DNA of 64,000 bases from Epiperipatus broadwayi (Eukaryota > Onychophora > Udeonychophora > Euonychophora > Peripatidae): contig JAQFVV010012398.1 of assembly GCA_028023455.1 (NCBI GenBank), positions 9,942,682 to 10,006,681 of the forward strand. The letters are read 5' to 3'. The position numbers and the translations under genes are program-made. The notes beneath the pieces were generated by a model, which was not told the origin of the DNA, did no database searches, and was given only the letters and a program-made list of their open reading frames with translations. This document shows, piece by piece, positions 44,004 to 56,989 of the stretch; position 1 is the first letter of the stretch; every line of letters starts with the position of its first letter.

Positions 44004-45865
44004 TATTATATATTTCAGCCCTGCAATGTTCAATGGGTGTCCAAAATGACTTTTCATTACTACTAGAATGTAATTCCAAAGTATATCAATTGATAAACTT
44101 GTATAACCATACTATTAATTTTAGTCTAGAATCTCCTATATTAATATCATCAATTCCCTAATTTTTTGCATTCAGTTTTCCATCAATATTAAGGTTACTT
44201 TTTCAATTTCTATATGCACAATCATTATATTTTTCCATATGTTTTCAGCCATATTCTTAATTAATCTACCAGTTTATAAATGTTTAGTTAATCTTGCTTC
44301 TTAAACTGCTTCAGTCTAAAATGCCATATTGAATTTTTTAAATTACTGACCTGAGACACAATTTTCACAATAACTTCAGTTTTAATTATGTTACAGCAAA
44401 AAAAAAATACATTAATAGAAACTAGAAAAAGTAAGGAATACAATAAGTCTAAGACAAATAGTGATAACCACTTAAAAAAAAAAATAAAAAAAAGAAATTT
44501 CAACATGTGACATAATTATTAATTTATTGTTTGTTCATAATTTCTAATTCATCATGACCTAAGTATTAATTACATTTTCAGTTATAGTTTGTTTATATTC
44601 CTGACAAAATTATCTTTCAAACTTTGTATAATATGTCTTGCCTGTGATAATCTATAGCTTCAGAATCTCCAAAATAAGTCGCATATGAATTCTTCATTTT
44701 TATCTTGTACCCCAAAAGTTTAAAATGTCAAAGGCATCTATAAAGAAAAAGATTCATCCTAATAAAATATACAAAAAAAAATCATCATAGCAATTGGCTT
44801 CTTGTCTATTTAAAACTAGAAATTGTAGGCTACTGTCTATATCACTGATAAAATTAGTTTCATCCCTTCATTTTATATTTTTTTGTGTACATCAGTGATG
44901 TTTATATTCTTTATGCACACCAGTGATGCTTATATTCTTTATGGACACCAGTGATGTTTATATTCTTTATGCACCCAAGTGATGCTATCTTGTTATATTT
45001 ATTATATCACATAGATATATTTTATTTACATATAGTCCATTTGTTAGTTATAGACTTGAAAATAATATGATGAAATAAATAGCAAAACCAGAGTGACTCC
45101 AACGCATGTATAAAGGCATAAACATAAATCAGAATTTGATTATTTGCCTGTGAAATATTTTCACCTTCTGACTAGGTCTATGTTACACGTGAAATGTGTG
45201 AGTTGATCAAGTTATAGAAAAAGAAGAAAGTTTCATTCCTATTTCTAAAAACATAACTATATTTCCTGATCAACTCAACCTAGTAATTATTACGATTTAT
45301 GCTATCAATGGAATCAGTTTTTATTTCTTTTATAAGGGCACCAGGATTCATATAAAAATCCGCTAAAATCCATCGCATTGCGTCTCGAAAATTAAAAAGA
45401 AAAATGTTTTTTTAAAGAATCGGTATCATATTTTACCATAACTAGAAATATTTTCTAAATATTAGTATTCCTGAAGCTTAGTCAACACATATTGGCAAAG
45501 GTAAATTATATTTTCAAATTTTAATAATTAACATTAATAAATTTATTAATAATCATTAATAACATACAAATGAAAAGTTGATATTAGAAATAAAGATTTT
45601 TATTCTAACAAATTAAAATGTTTAAAGATAAATTACTAATTAAATAAAACTAGAAAGAACACACACTAATCCAAACATGAATCAATTAATAAAAAAACAG
45701 TTTCACAATTACAGTTCACTTCCAAATTTTTTCTAGAAAGTTCCTTAAAATGAATGTCTCTTTAATAAAAAAATTAATGTCTCTATGAGGATTATTTTAA
45801 GCATATTTTTAAGAATTGTTTGCAAATGCTTAACTTTGTCACAATCATGAATAGTTAATCTTAAC
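44004..45865. other. AT-rich sequence with a minisatellite
   Basis: Apart from the 28-bp minisatellite annotated separately, nothing is recognised. The frame at 44,288-44,506 is low complexity. Confidence 0.5.
44890..44990 (+). repeat. 28-bp minisatellite, ~3.6 units
   Basis: 'cagtgatg.ttatattctttatg' starts at 44,893, 44,921 and 44,949, with a degenerate fourth start at 44,977. Contiguous units without spacers make it a minisatellite rather than a CRISPR-like array. Confidence 0.95.
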
Positions 45866-45869
45866 TTAC

Positions 45870-46155
45870 CGGTAAGCTGGTGTAGATTTATGGGATCCCA
45901 AGCTTATAGGAATCTTCAGTGGTCTCTCCTGCTGGCATCTTCAATTATGGGTTCATTCTATAGCTAGAGAAAAAGCACGGTTGTGGTGACCCTTTCATTG
46001 TAAAAAGCGGTTTTCACAAAGCTCCATTTCCATGCTTGCGTGACAGCTCGGTACAGCAAGTGGCATACCTGTGCAGAAGTATATTACTGCCACAAGTTAT
46101 GCTCGCGGAAACCCCCAACTCTAAGACATGGAACCAGAAGATAAAGAAAAAAACC
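45870..46155 (-). other. Candidate non-coding first exon (5' UTR)
   Basis: A high-complexity, G+C-richer block. On the minus strand it begins about 30 bases after TATAAAAAG and ends at 45,870 with CCG|GTAAGT, a near-consensus splice donor (45,869-45,864). It contains several short upstream open frames (for example an ATG near 46,064 running about 23 codons) and no long frame, as expected of a 5' UTR. No downstream exon can be identified in this window. An unrecognised repeat copy is the alternative. Confidence 0.35.
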
Positions 46156-46175
46156 TAGATCGAAATTGTCCTCTT

Positions 46176-46184
46176 CTTTTTATA
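46176..46184 (-). promoter_or_regulatory. Candidate TATA box
   Basis: TATAAAAAG on the minus strand, preceded by 'tggatcgagg', a locally G+C-richer context that makes a chance match less trivial than elsewhere in this AT-rich window. Predicted start about 46,150-46,156, upstream of the candidate first exon. Confidence 0.35.
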
Positions 46185-46838
46185 CCTCGATCCAGTTTTT
46201 GAAACTTCTGTGCATCCTTTTGTCCTTTTATCAGCATATAAGATAATAATCTTGTACACTCTCTCTTAAATTTAAGTTACAAAGTCTTTATTTTTTTAGC
46301 ATAATTCTGCCATCTTTAATTAGCTAAAATATTTTTCTTTTAGCTTATCTGGATTAGTAATTTGTGTGTCTTTTGTTCTCTCCAATTTTTTACTTTTATT
46401 TTTAATTAGATAAAAAAAATGTCAACAAAAATTGTAACTTTCATTGTATGCTTAAAAAAAAAAATTATACAACTAAAAGAAAATTTAATTGCGTTTTGTT
46501 CTTAGCTTTTACCAAATGCCAATACGTATATTTGTACCATATATAAATAAACGGTACACCTGCATATGCAATCTTTCTATACATTTGATTATTAGTTTTG
46601 TAACTCATTACTTGTAAACACAAACATATCATATAAACATAATAATAAAAAATAAATTATTAAAGTTTTTGAAAATCATTATTTTTATAAAATAAGTGGA
46701 TTAGAACTTTAGAAAATTATGGTAAATATAAATTCTATATGAGCATAAATAAATATATAATTTATATCAACACGCACCAACTACAAACTAAAATTAATAA
46801 AAAAAATAAAATATTATTAAAAAAATTAAAATTTTATA

Positions 46839-47943
46839 CACTTGGGTCTCGTTTTATGTGATAGATAGGCTCCTCAGAACACACGCGCAAACGAAATCGC
46901 GCAAAAATAGACGTAACTTACATTGAAAAAAGGGGGGGGGTGCGGTCTGTGATTTTTCAAAATTCACGTAAAAGCAAAGCACCAACGTAAAATTACTTTA
47001 AAATTCGCGGAAAAAAAAAATAAGGAAATAAAATATGACTAATAAAAAATTTCAAATTTGAAAAAAATTGATACAAGACAAACTTTTTTTATCTATAATA
47101 TTTAATTTTATTCAAAATAATATATTTTTATGCATAATTTACAGTACAGTAATTTACATTTTTTATACACATTTTAATTATTATAGCTATTTGCCAAAAA
47201 ACACGTTCATTTGCAAACAACTAGCGCCAACTTCACACTCATGTTGTAACAGTGGTTTTCTGGTGACAACGTAATTAGTAATTAATTTTGAGACGATGAT
47301 TTTATTAATTGTTTATGAAACTAACAACTAAAAATTAAATTTTTATTTTTGTCTTTAATTTTCAATTCGGTTTAAAAATCAAATTTCACATTAATTTCAA
47401 GTCGCAGTAAGTAATTTTTAAATTGTTAATTACAATTAAAAATTAGATTTTAATTTTTAATTGTCAAATTTAATTATGCCCACTGCTATTACTGACCTTT
47501 TAAAAATAAACTTGTGGACATTAAATGATTAATAATTGATTAAGTTCTTTTTTAAAAAGCAAAAACAGAATGTGATTTAAAATGCAAAATTAACACGTAC
47601 AATGTTTGAACAAATTTACATTATAATCTTGTAAAATTTAATGTGTGTATACATAAAATGTGAAAATTATGATTTTAATTTCATTACTGCATAAAATCTT
47701 ACTATTATAAAGCACTGAAAATATTGAAATTACTAAGATGAAAGTCGAATTCCAATAATGTGCTATTACTTTCAATATAAAGTAAGTGCCTGAAATTTAT
47801 TATTTAAAGTAATAACGCATTATCGGAGTTCATACATCTGGGTCTTTTTTTACGCGGACTTATTTAACACACTTCCGGTGAAACGCGAATCGCGTAACTT
47901 CAAAATCGTGTTAAATAAGTCCGCGTAAAAAGAGACCCATGTG
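46839..47943. mobile_element. TA-flanked element, TGGGTCTC family, element B
   Basis: Left end 'cacttgggtctcgttttatg', right end complementary to 'cacatgggtctctttttacg', TA on both sides (46,837-46,838; 47,944-47,945). The first 250 bp are homologous to element A, including 'ttgatacaagacaaac' and 'acaactagcgcca'. A G8 run at 46,932-46,939 is notable. The right 109 bp form a complete small palindrome of their own, so B may be a left fragment joined to a separate mini-element. Confidence 0.8.
47835..47943. mobile_element. 109-bp palindromic mini-MITE of the TGGGTCTC family
   Basis: TA-flanked on both sides (47,833-47,834 and 47,944-47,945). Arms of ~36 bp: 'catctgggtc' then 'acgcggacttatttaacac' at left, complementary at right. 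The stem is almost perfect, which suggests a recent insertion. Confidence 0.85.
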
Positions 47944-48719
47944 TACTTACGAATCTGATGTTATGCTTTACATTGAGGCTCCATTGTAGGCCTTGTTTGT
48001 GAATAACATGTGATAAATGTTTATTTAAAGGCGGGTATAAATTTTCTGTCTTTATCGCTTCATGAAAATTACAAAATTGCTCAAAAAACAAAAAAATTAA
48101 ATGGTCTGCTTGATTAAAATTGCTGTAAAAATCCAAATTTCATAGGATTTTTTTGTGGTAGACATCTTTGGAAAGCCATGTCATTGAGCTATCAAATGTC
48201 TATATTTTGTTTGACATCATGCATATACTTTTTATGTCAGTAAAGAAAGAAAACAACACGTTGACTGATCAAAAAAGACGCACGGTTCACCCGCTTATTA
48301 AACAATATCCATTCTAAAAATTCTGCTTTTAAATAAAATAATAAGTTCTCAAACTTCCATTATTTTTTATTCCATAATTCATCTATTTTATTTTAAAAAC
48401 AATTCATATTTAATCTTTTACTATTTATTTGTAATAACTGATTTTTCATTTATTGATTTGTTTAATGTTATAATGTTGAATAAATAAAAAATAGTTATAC
48501 TGTTGGATGGATTCAAAAAAAGAGAATGATAGAAAAAGTATTTTTCCAATTTAAACAATGATTATTCTGAATGCAATTTATATAAAAAAAACAGTTTAGT
48601 GATTGATGTTCAACAATTTTTTATAAGCGATTATCATACTAAAAATGAAAATCAGCTTAAACTTCTTAATAATTTTTTAGTGAGAAATCCCCCCATGCAT
48701 GGATGTTGAAATTCAACAT

Positions 48720-49225
48720 AGATATGAGTGTGCTGCAGCTGCAATTGTTAGTTGAAAGTATACTGATGTACCAATTACAATTGGTTGCATCTAAGAATGT
48801 TTTTTGTCCAATTTTTTGTATGGAAGTAAGACATAAGTCTCATAAAACATTGTAAATATTTTCTTTAAGAATTTTTCATAATATAAAAATAAAATATGAA
48901 GATTAAAAGACAAAATGGTATATATTTTATCTGTTGGATATGATAATAGTGAATCTACAATCCTAAAAACAAATGTCATGTGATTGAAAAATTATTAGGT
49001 GTACATATTCCCAGACTAAAGGGACATAAGATAGAAAACTATTCAGGGGATGTAAATAGTATTTCTTCGTAAAAAAGTATTTAGATATATTTGACATTTG
49101 TTTTTGTAGGAAAAATAGAAGACCATCTCAAAGATGTTCTAATGAAATGCAATATTGATTGCTGTAACTGGGAAGATATATTTGAGGAGAGAATGCAATT
49201 AAGCACTATAAACAGAAAAAAAATA
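48720..49225 (+). mobile_element. LINE 3'-end relic (post-RT C-terminus)
   Basis: Plus-strand frames give LYGSKT near 48,817-48,835, then KDVLMKCNIDCCNWEDI (49,131-49,181) followed by an ERMQLSTI stretch. This is the order found at the C-terminus of many animal LINE polyproteins: 'LLYGSETW' and, about 100 residues on, 'GRPK.RYKDVLK..LK.CNIDP.NWE..A.DR..WR'. The 'GRPK' part reads GKIEDH here. Broken by stops and frameshifts. Confidence 0.75.
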
Positions 49226-49737
49226 GATGGAAAAGACATTAACAAAAAAAAAAAAATTGAAAAATACCAAATACAAAGACTAAAGAATCAGCATGCAATT
49301 TATAAAAAAAAATATTTGTGCACAGATTGGCTTGTATAATAAAAGTAAAATCAAATTTTAACTTTACATCCTTAGTTATGTCTCTTTTTCTGAAAGTAGA
49401 TCTAACATTGCAATATAAATATAAACCAAGATCCTTAAAATATATAATCATTTGGCCTAGTGTCAAATATATATTCCTTTACAAGTTATTAAAATATTTT
49501 GAATATCAGAAAATTACCTTGACAATATAATAGTAAAAAAATGGCTGCCTAATGTTAAATGCTTTAGCTTCATGTGTTTTATCTACCAATGATAATCAAC
49601 AAAAAACATTTCAGGTGTAAAAATAATAGCATTATTTAATTATATTAAAAGATACAATATATGTTTATGTATATTTGATTGTGGATATATCATTCTTCAA
49701 ACCCAACTAAAATGCATACATAAAATTTATTGCTCTG

Positions 49738-49815
49738 CAGGATATAGTGGAGTGGTAGAGAGACAAACTCTTGAGCATAAAGTCCTAGGATCGCTACTAG
49801 TGCTCAAACTTTTTA
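49738..49815 (+). mobile_element. tRNA-derived SINE-like sequence
   Basis: TAGTGGAGTGG at 49,745-49,755 fits the polymerase III A box exactly, and GGATCGCTACT at 49,788-49,798 is a fair B box at tRNA spacing. The anticodon stem does not close, so it is not a functional tRNA. Possible short direct repeats 'aatttatt' flank it (about 49,725 and 49,823), too short to be decisive in this composition. Confidence 0.55.
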
Positions 49816-49839
49816 TTTATAGAATTTATTATAAAAAGT

Positions 49840-52239
49840 AAGTTAATATATCTACTGGGAAGATTCAGGTCATTAAATCCTTAATTCCCTGATGACAGAA
49901 CAGAATCAGATATCTTTTATTTAATTTAAAAACTTATGAGAATATGAAATGCAGTTTAGGGGCACTGTGATTTAATTTGATTAGATAGCTTACAATGACT
50001 ACTCTGAGGAGAATATTGTGCTGTAAGCAAAAGTTCTAATCAAATTGAATTGTATATCCACTAACTTGTTTCCTGAAATTTCCTTGCCTGCACAACATTT
50101 CAAAGTCAAACTTTACTTCCATGTTCTCAAAGTCTAATATACGATCTATAGAGAAACAGCAAATACCATTAAACTATGTGATCCTGATATTCATTTGTAA
50201 AGGTACATAATGGTCTTTCCCAGAATTTTTATTACATCTCAACTCACAGTTATTATGTAATATGATTAATGACTACTGGCCCTTGCTATTAATAAAAAAT
50301 TCAAAGATAAAAAAACTGTTAACAATTTTTGTTTTAACAACTAATTTTAAAAGTCAGCTTTTACTCTATCAATATAATCTGTGTTTCCTTCATAGTTAGT
50401 TATAATTTAATCCTTTCATTTTGTTTTTTAACATTCCTAATAAGTATATTCAGATCTCTATTTGCAAGTATAATATTACCAATACATCTAAAAATAATAA
50501 TGCTTCTTTTCATATTGCTTCCCTCATTCTATATTCAGTGAACAAGTTAAATTAATAAGAGATTTTGTATAAGCCATTTGTCAATATGAATAAACTCTGT
50601 TTCACTACAGCCTGTTTTAATCACTTTTAATATCTTTTCTTTAGACATTTCTAGGCCATAATTAACAATTTTTTTCTTGTCTTTTTCTTTTAATAGTAAT
50701 TTTTTTAAGGAAAAAAACTATATATCTATTTCATCTTTACATTTTTTCAAATTTCATCAAAAGCATAAATTAAAAAAAAAAAATATCAACTTTGCAAATA
50801 CATTTAAAAAAAGAGGAAGAAATAGAAACTTTTAGCTTTGAAAATAAAATTAACAAGGGAAAAAAATTTTCCCTCGGAAAAAATCTGAAAATTTAAGTTA
50901 AATATAGTTAAAGCATAAATTCACAAATAATAAAAATATTTTTTGAAATAATAATAATACTAAGTGTTAATAATAGTAGTAATAGTAATATTAATAATAA
51001 GCAAATTATTTATAATAAGTGTTCCTGTTTAAATGTGATAAATGTTCAAATGACCATTTTTTTCTTCTAAAAACCAATATATTCTAACAAAATTTAATGT
51101 AAATATCAAGTATTTATTAGGAAACAAACATTTAATCATTTTACAAAAATAAATAAATAAATAGGTAAGTAAATTAAATGCAAAAATATTTTTCTGATTC
51201 TACAATGTAAATAAAATACTAGGTTGTGCAAGTATAAATTCTTATTTCTAAATAATTACACTTTGTCTGTAGCTATCTGAACCACTAATAACTGACCATA
51301 TCTAGGTACTTTGGTTAAAATTAAAATATTACTGTTATAATCATTAAAATACTTAAAGGCTTTTATAGATTAAAATTTATGCAATCAACTAATTGAAAAG
51401 AACTATCATTGAAATAAATTATGTTCACTTACAATGCCAATGATTTATGCAAAAATATATTAAGAATAACTATTACTTCCATTCACTTTATTTTTATTTA
51501 ATTTTTTTATCATTAACAAATTATAAACAAATGTTAACATATTTACAGTACAATAAATTTATGCTATGTAGGCAAAATTATGATGAAACTGCAACCATAA
51601 TAGAACAAGTAATACAGAAAGTTATTTATTTCCAATGAAGCATAATCCAAAATTGAAAAGTGACATATTCTAATATTACAGAATCATGACAACTGAACTG
51701 AGGAAGAATCCAGATATTTGTTTCCCAAGAATAAAATTTGATGGATAGTGTTAATGGTAATAAAGGTTTAAGTTATGAGAAAGCACAACTGAGGTAGATC
51801 ATTGATTACCAAGTTTTGGTCATGATATTCGAGAATAAAAATTAGAGAGTAAAAGTATGAGTTAAACCATTCCTTGATTTTTTTTTTAGTACACTGTATT
51901 TTTTATCAACAAATATTATGGAACAGCTTGCAAGTCACATGGTTATTAGTGTGTTAATAATTAAATATTCATTATAGGGATGAAAATATTATATATATAT
52001 TTTTTATTAATTGCTTGAGATTGATTATACACTTATGAAACATGAATAAATGTAGAGATGAGATGTAAGGTCAGGTTTGACAAAGATATAGCATTTCTTT
52101 CAGATATTTATTATACAAAACACACATAGGTTCAAGATTAAGCTTAAATCAGTCATTAAAATGTAAGTTGAAACTGTATCCTGTAATAAATTTTAAAAAA
52201 TTTAAATCATTATTGAGGAGCACAAAGATCTTGAAACTC
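49840..52239. other. AT-rich sequence without recognisable elements
   Basis: Contains A-runs and an (AAT/AGT)-like patch near 50,946-51,000. No gene or repeat pair supported. Confidence 0.5.
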
Positions 52240-52446
52240 ACCACAGTGCTCTCAGATTCAAGTCTCCTCACTGATGAGAGACACAAGCTAAAAACTAGTC
52301 TGGGTAGCACTAGATATGGATTTTATGCACAAACCTTCCTGAATCGATTGATTATTCTGGCTTGTACTGAGTGTCACTACTGTATGGAGTTTTGCCTCTG
52401 TGAAAACAGCTTGTGTAAGCACAAAGAATGGTGATCATGTGATTTT
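52240..52446 (+). repeat. Dispersed repeat family 1, copy 3
   Basis: Same family as 13,121 (inverted) and 14,480. Shared landmarks are 'aaaactagtctggg', 'ttttatgcacaaaccttc', 'tgtatggagttttgcct' and 'ggtgatcatgtgatttt'. The 88-codon frame crossing it is not open in the other copies. Confidence 0.85.
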
Positions 52447-52899
52447 GGAACTTGGTTAGAGTTTTTGAAACTGGCATGGTTATCTGATAGATGTTTGGAT
52501 GGATACGTTATTTTAATTAAATCTTAAACAATACACCAGTGAGGGATTTGATATTATACAGATCTAATAGATGAGCATTTTTTGTGAAAAATGACCATTT
52601 GACATGATATTGGAGGATGGATGACACTAAATATTGGATTAATAAGTGTTGCAATGTAGTTTTGCCCTAATAATAAATTACACAAGATTTGGAGCATATC
52701 TAATTGAGCCTGCTGCATATAGGAAAACATGCTGTATTTATGGATAGATGAGTCCCAGGTGTATGATTTTATTACAGACACAAAATTAAAAAGCTGCATT
52801 CATGGGCTATAGTATGCAAGTATTCCATTAAGAATAGCATTCACTATAAGAACTTTCACAATAGAATATAGCATTTTTGGACAAAATACATTCATTTTT

Positions 52900-54150
52900 G
52901 TATTAAATGTGTTAATGATAAGACTATTTAAATGATGACTAAGTTGCATTTAAAAGATAGTGAGGGGTTACATTTGAAGAAAGACAGTAGTTTTCAGCCT
53001 GTATATAGTTTCTACAAAGATACTTGCAACTTATTTTGTGGAACCAATTGGTATTAGAAATTTATTTTAAACTATTCAGAATAATGAAAATGTTTTGGAA
53101 GCATCTGAAAAATATTAGGATATCATCGATGAAGGATATGGCATGGACATTGGTTCCAAGATGAGGAAGAAAAAGATCTCAGTGCACTGATCTATATAAA
53201 TTGCAAATAACAATGATACAAGTGGTGAACCCTGCGGAATGCCACAATTAAGTTTGAAAGATGTATACAATCACATATAATTCTTCAGTTTAAGTGATCT
53301 GTTAGTGAGGCAGTTCTGGATAGCAATCATCAGATTATTATGTTCACAGACAGATTTTTGTGTAGCGCAATGAAAAGATATTTCCAATTGACTAGATCAA
53401 ACACTACTTTAAAGTCAACTTAGCATATGACATAATCTGTAAGTTGTTCTCTTTGGCAAACAAAATTGATTCTTGTATGAAAGAGTAGCTTGAGAGGCAT
53501 GGTGACTTTTTACTGCATAATGTAAAGTTGATAGTTTTGGCAGAATAATTTCATTTAATTTTTTTAAAAATTATTCTTGTGAATATTTTTTGATCAATAT
53601 CCTCAAGTATAATAAGATGTAAGCTGTTTACAGAGGAATATATTATATTTGATTTTTTTTTTAAAGACAAAATATTATGTTGGTAGAAAAGTTGGGAATG
53701 TTAAGGTTGTTCTAGTAGAGTTGATTGAAGAATTTATGAAGAATAGGAATTACAATATAGTCAAGCTGCTTGTATACATTATCTGGAATAAGATCTGCAG
53801 CAGAGAGGTGTGTGTTTTAAAAAGCATGATTTCTTGGTATATTTCTTTCTTTGTGATACAATTTTATTGAGGATTTTAGTGGGCAGATATTGATCATCAC
53901 TAAATTTTAAGTGCACAAGAAAATTTCCATATCAACATTGGTATCAGAAAGCAGTGTGTCATCTTTTGATAAAATAGGAATGCCAAAGGTTTGAGATGGG
54001 GTTGATCTTGCATAATTTACAGTAATTCTTACAAGCTTTGAGAAATTCAGTATTATTTTTTTAAATCTATATGTTATAGTTTTCTGGTTATATAGTGTGA
54101 TCAACCGGTTTGTTTCATCTTGCAATCTACATATAAGATCTGTGATGTAT
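52900..54150 (-). mobile_element. LINE reverse transcriptase relic
   Basis: Minus-strand frames give, in order: a pre-RT segment (53,907-54,125) with YARSTPSQTFGIPIL and LLSDTNVDMEIFL, as before LINE RT domains; VDFKVVFDLVNW (about 53,383-53,421), the RT block with the first catalytic Asp; GIPQGSPLVSLLFAIYID (about 53,185-53,240), the PQG block; and FIDDILIF (53,109-53,134), the catalytic Asp-Asp box in FIDD rather than the usual YADD or FADD form. One in-frame stop and several frameshifts are present. Sequence down to about 52,550 may be its 3' part. Clade not assigned. Confidence 0.85.
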
Positions 54151-54192
54151 TCATTTACCTATTATTGTTATTATTATGATAATCATCATATA

Positions 54193-54194
<2 letters not shown>

Positions 54195-54265
<71 letters not shown>

Positions 54266-54267
54266 CA
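54195..54267. repeat. (AT)n microsatellite
   Basis: AT tract with one TGT interruption. Confidence 0.95.
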
Positions 54268-54518
54268 GGTATATAATAAGCCTGTACTTCAGTTATTACA
54301 TAATTATTATTATTATATGTTCTGCCAAATTAATGTAAACTTCCAAACTGACTTATTATCTAGTGTTTTCCTGAAGGTTTGTGATGATGATATTTTAGTT
54401 GTATTTATATATTGGACTATTTCAATGATGATGAAAATAATCCAATATATAAATATGACATTATTTGTTTGATTTTTTAAATGGCTCACAAACACATTCT
54501 TTTCTTTAAGAATAAAGT

Positions 54519-54761
54519 CCATCCACTTCATCATCAGTCAATCTCTTATTTCATCACCAGTCTTTTATAATTAATCATAACATTTCATACTAAGATTAAA
54601 AGAGGACACTTTGACTTGGTCATTTGTGCTTTATCCACCTAATCACCAGTCATTCTCTTATTTCATTATCAAACTTCCTAAATATTATAGCCTTTTATCA
54701 TGAATCACATCATGTCATAATAAGACCAAAGGAGGACATTTTGATTTGGGTCATTTATGCT
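54519..54761 (+). repeat. Tandem duplication, ~115-130 bp units
   Basis: Units start 'ccatccacttcatcatcagtc' at 54,519 and 'tatccacctaatcaccagtc' at about 54,632. Both end with 'ggacattttgattt...tcatttatgctt'-type sequence. Non-coding. Confidence 0.75.
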
Positions 54762-56880
54762 TCAAGTTAAAATTCAGATCTAATCCAATCAATTACCTTA
54801 TTGTTCATGAAAATCTCAAGTCTTCAACAGCACTTATATTAAATTTTCAATATTACTTGTCAAACTGCATAGTATTAACCAATGAAGACAACAAACAAAT
54901 AAATCATTATTTAATATCTCATAAATAATAGAGTATATTGTTTATCCAAATTATTTACCCTGAATAGAATAAATATGTAATCACTAAACATATGATATGT
55001 CACAATATGTTCTTTAATCATTTAAAATTTAATTACTTTTTTTAAAAATACAAAATATTTTCACAATCATTTTGTTTAAATTTAAATACAAATTTTGGTT
55101 TTATTATTTTCTTCTAAGTTTTAGAATCATAACTAAAATTGAGATGCCTTTTAGTATTTTGGGGCCAAAAAGTAAACATACACTATATATAATTGTTTTA
55201 ATAATCGGGTTACCTTTCCTCAAAGATATAAGTTTATAAATTAATTCTTTAACATTTTAACAAAGAATGGATAAATTTTGCGCATATTCTCAAAATAATA
55301 TGAATACCAAATGCATGCATATTAAACACTGTTTTGTAACACCTACAATAAATTCTTTGAAATTTATTTGCACATTTTGAGCAAACAAGTAAATTATCTA
55401 AAACAGACCGAGTAACATTATTTAAAAGCAACTTAAATACTCATTAAATCTATGGTAAAACGTGATTTTATAAATGAATATTTTTTCATTATAAATTGAT
55501 AAATAAAAAGACAAGAAATATTATTTTGTAAATTGTAAAGAATCTCCATTTGCACGATGCTTTAGGGACATGAGACAAGCAACTCATCTCTTCATTTTCA
55601 CATTAAGTAACTGTTAATAAAAAAAAAAGAATCAAGTTTTAATTTTTGAGCAGTATAATTAATAAGTTCATTGATAAGCATTCATGTAAACATTTCAATC
55701 AAAAACTAATTTCAAATTCTGCCACAAAAGACTTAGATATGTTTTCCATTAGACTTCATTTTTCAGCCACATCTGTCTTGCAAATTATCCAAAGTTGCAA
55801 TAAATTATCAGCCTCTTCAGTGCACTTTCATTGCAACTAGTTAATAAAACAATTTAAAAATTTTCCACATTAAAATCAAACGCGTTTCTTGTTTTAGCTC
55901 TTCATGAGATGAAATAACATCACTACAGTGATTTATAAAGAAATTAATTTCCAATTTACATTGTTATTGTTTTAAATAAAAAAATAATTTCCATTTAGAA
56001 AATAAGTTAAAGTAAAACTTTTAATTAAGTAGATACAAACGATTATAAATATTTAATACTTATTTCTCTTTCAATGAATGGTGTGAATGTGTGTGCAGCA
56101 AGGTGTTGATATAGGGTTTTAATTGATTTTTTGGAAACAGGTTTATTATATTATATTAATGTCCTAGTAAAGAATGCTATATGCATACAAGTATTCTGCA
56201 AGATGACAGATGGAGATAATTAGGCAATAAAATATTTCAGTCAATAGGTATTCCTTGATCGATGTTTGTGACAGTTTGCTATTGCCTACCTCCAACTTAG
56301 CACAATTTATTCTAGCAATTTAGTATTTAAAACTATATCATAAATTTTAATAAATCGTTTACATTCTTAAAACGTATAAGGAAACATCCATACATATATA
56401 AGAAAATGAAATAACACTAAATGATATATATATATATTAATCACAGAGATAATTTTTACCATCTAACTACTTATAATACAATGGTTACCAATATCAAAGC
56501 TATAAACAACCATTATATTTATTATTTTGATACGCGGGGGGAGGTTGCATTATTGCGACAAGCACTTACAAGATAGAATATTACTTATATGATTACTACA
56601 TACATATATACATATTATTTCATGCTATTTTATATTTAATCTTATAAATTTGATTATTTGTTTACAAGATCAACAATTAATTCTGCTTTTATAAATTACA
56701 TTAATAGGCAATATGAAAGAAGGTGTGTGAACATTTACACTCATTTAAATTTAATACCCATAGATTTATTACCTAAAATAAATATCCATATAAGAGGTTG
56801 GTGTATGAATGAAAATGATTCATTTTTGAAACTGGAGAACAGTAACATTATTATGTCAAGCAATTAGAAGATAGAAATTT
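54762..56880. other. AT-rich sequence
   Basis: No gene recognised. Includes an AT tract near 56,424-56,438. The frame at 55,646-55,840 has a more protein-like composition but no family I can name. Confidence 0.45.
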
Positions 56881-56989
56881 CTCTCTTAGATTAACATATA
56901 TGCCTAGAATATTTAACATTAGTGGACACCATTTAATTTATTATATGATTTAGTTTAGCTTTATATACTTAATATATTTAAAAATACAT

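Noticed and set aside
44890-44990. CRISPR-like array of 28-bp repeats
   Set aside because: Units are contiguous with no unique spacers, and the window is eukaryotic; it is a minisatellite.
45199-45277. 11-bp inverted repeat 'tgagttgatca' as a hairpin
   Set aside because: Short arms with a long loop; not convincing in this composition.
45864-45877. U1 snRNA-like 5' end ('acttacc') on the plus strand
   Set aside because: Nothing downstream matches U1 stems. The motif is half of a local palindrome and is better read as a minus-strand splice donor.
55646-55840. 64-codon plus-strand frame with mixed composition, and possible hAT-like antisense
   Set aside because: No ordered set of motifs on either strand; resemblance was too weak to report.
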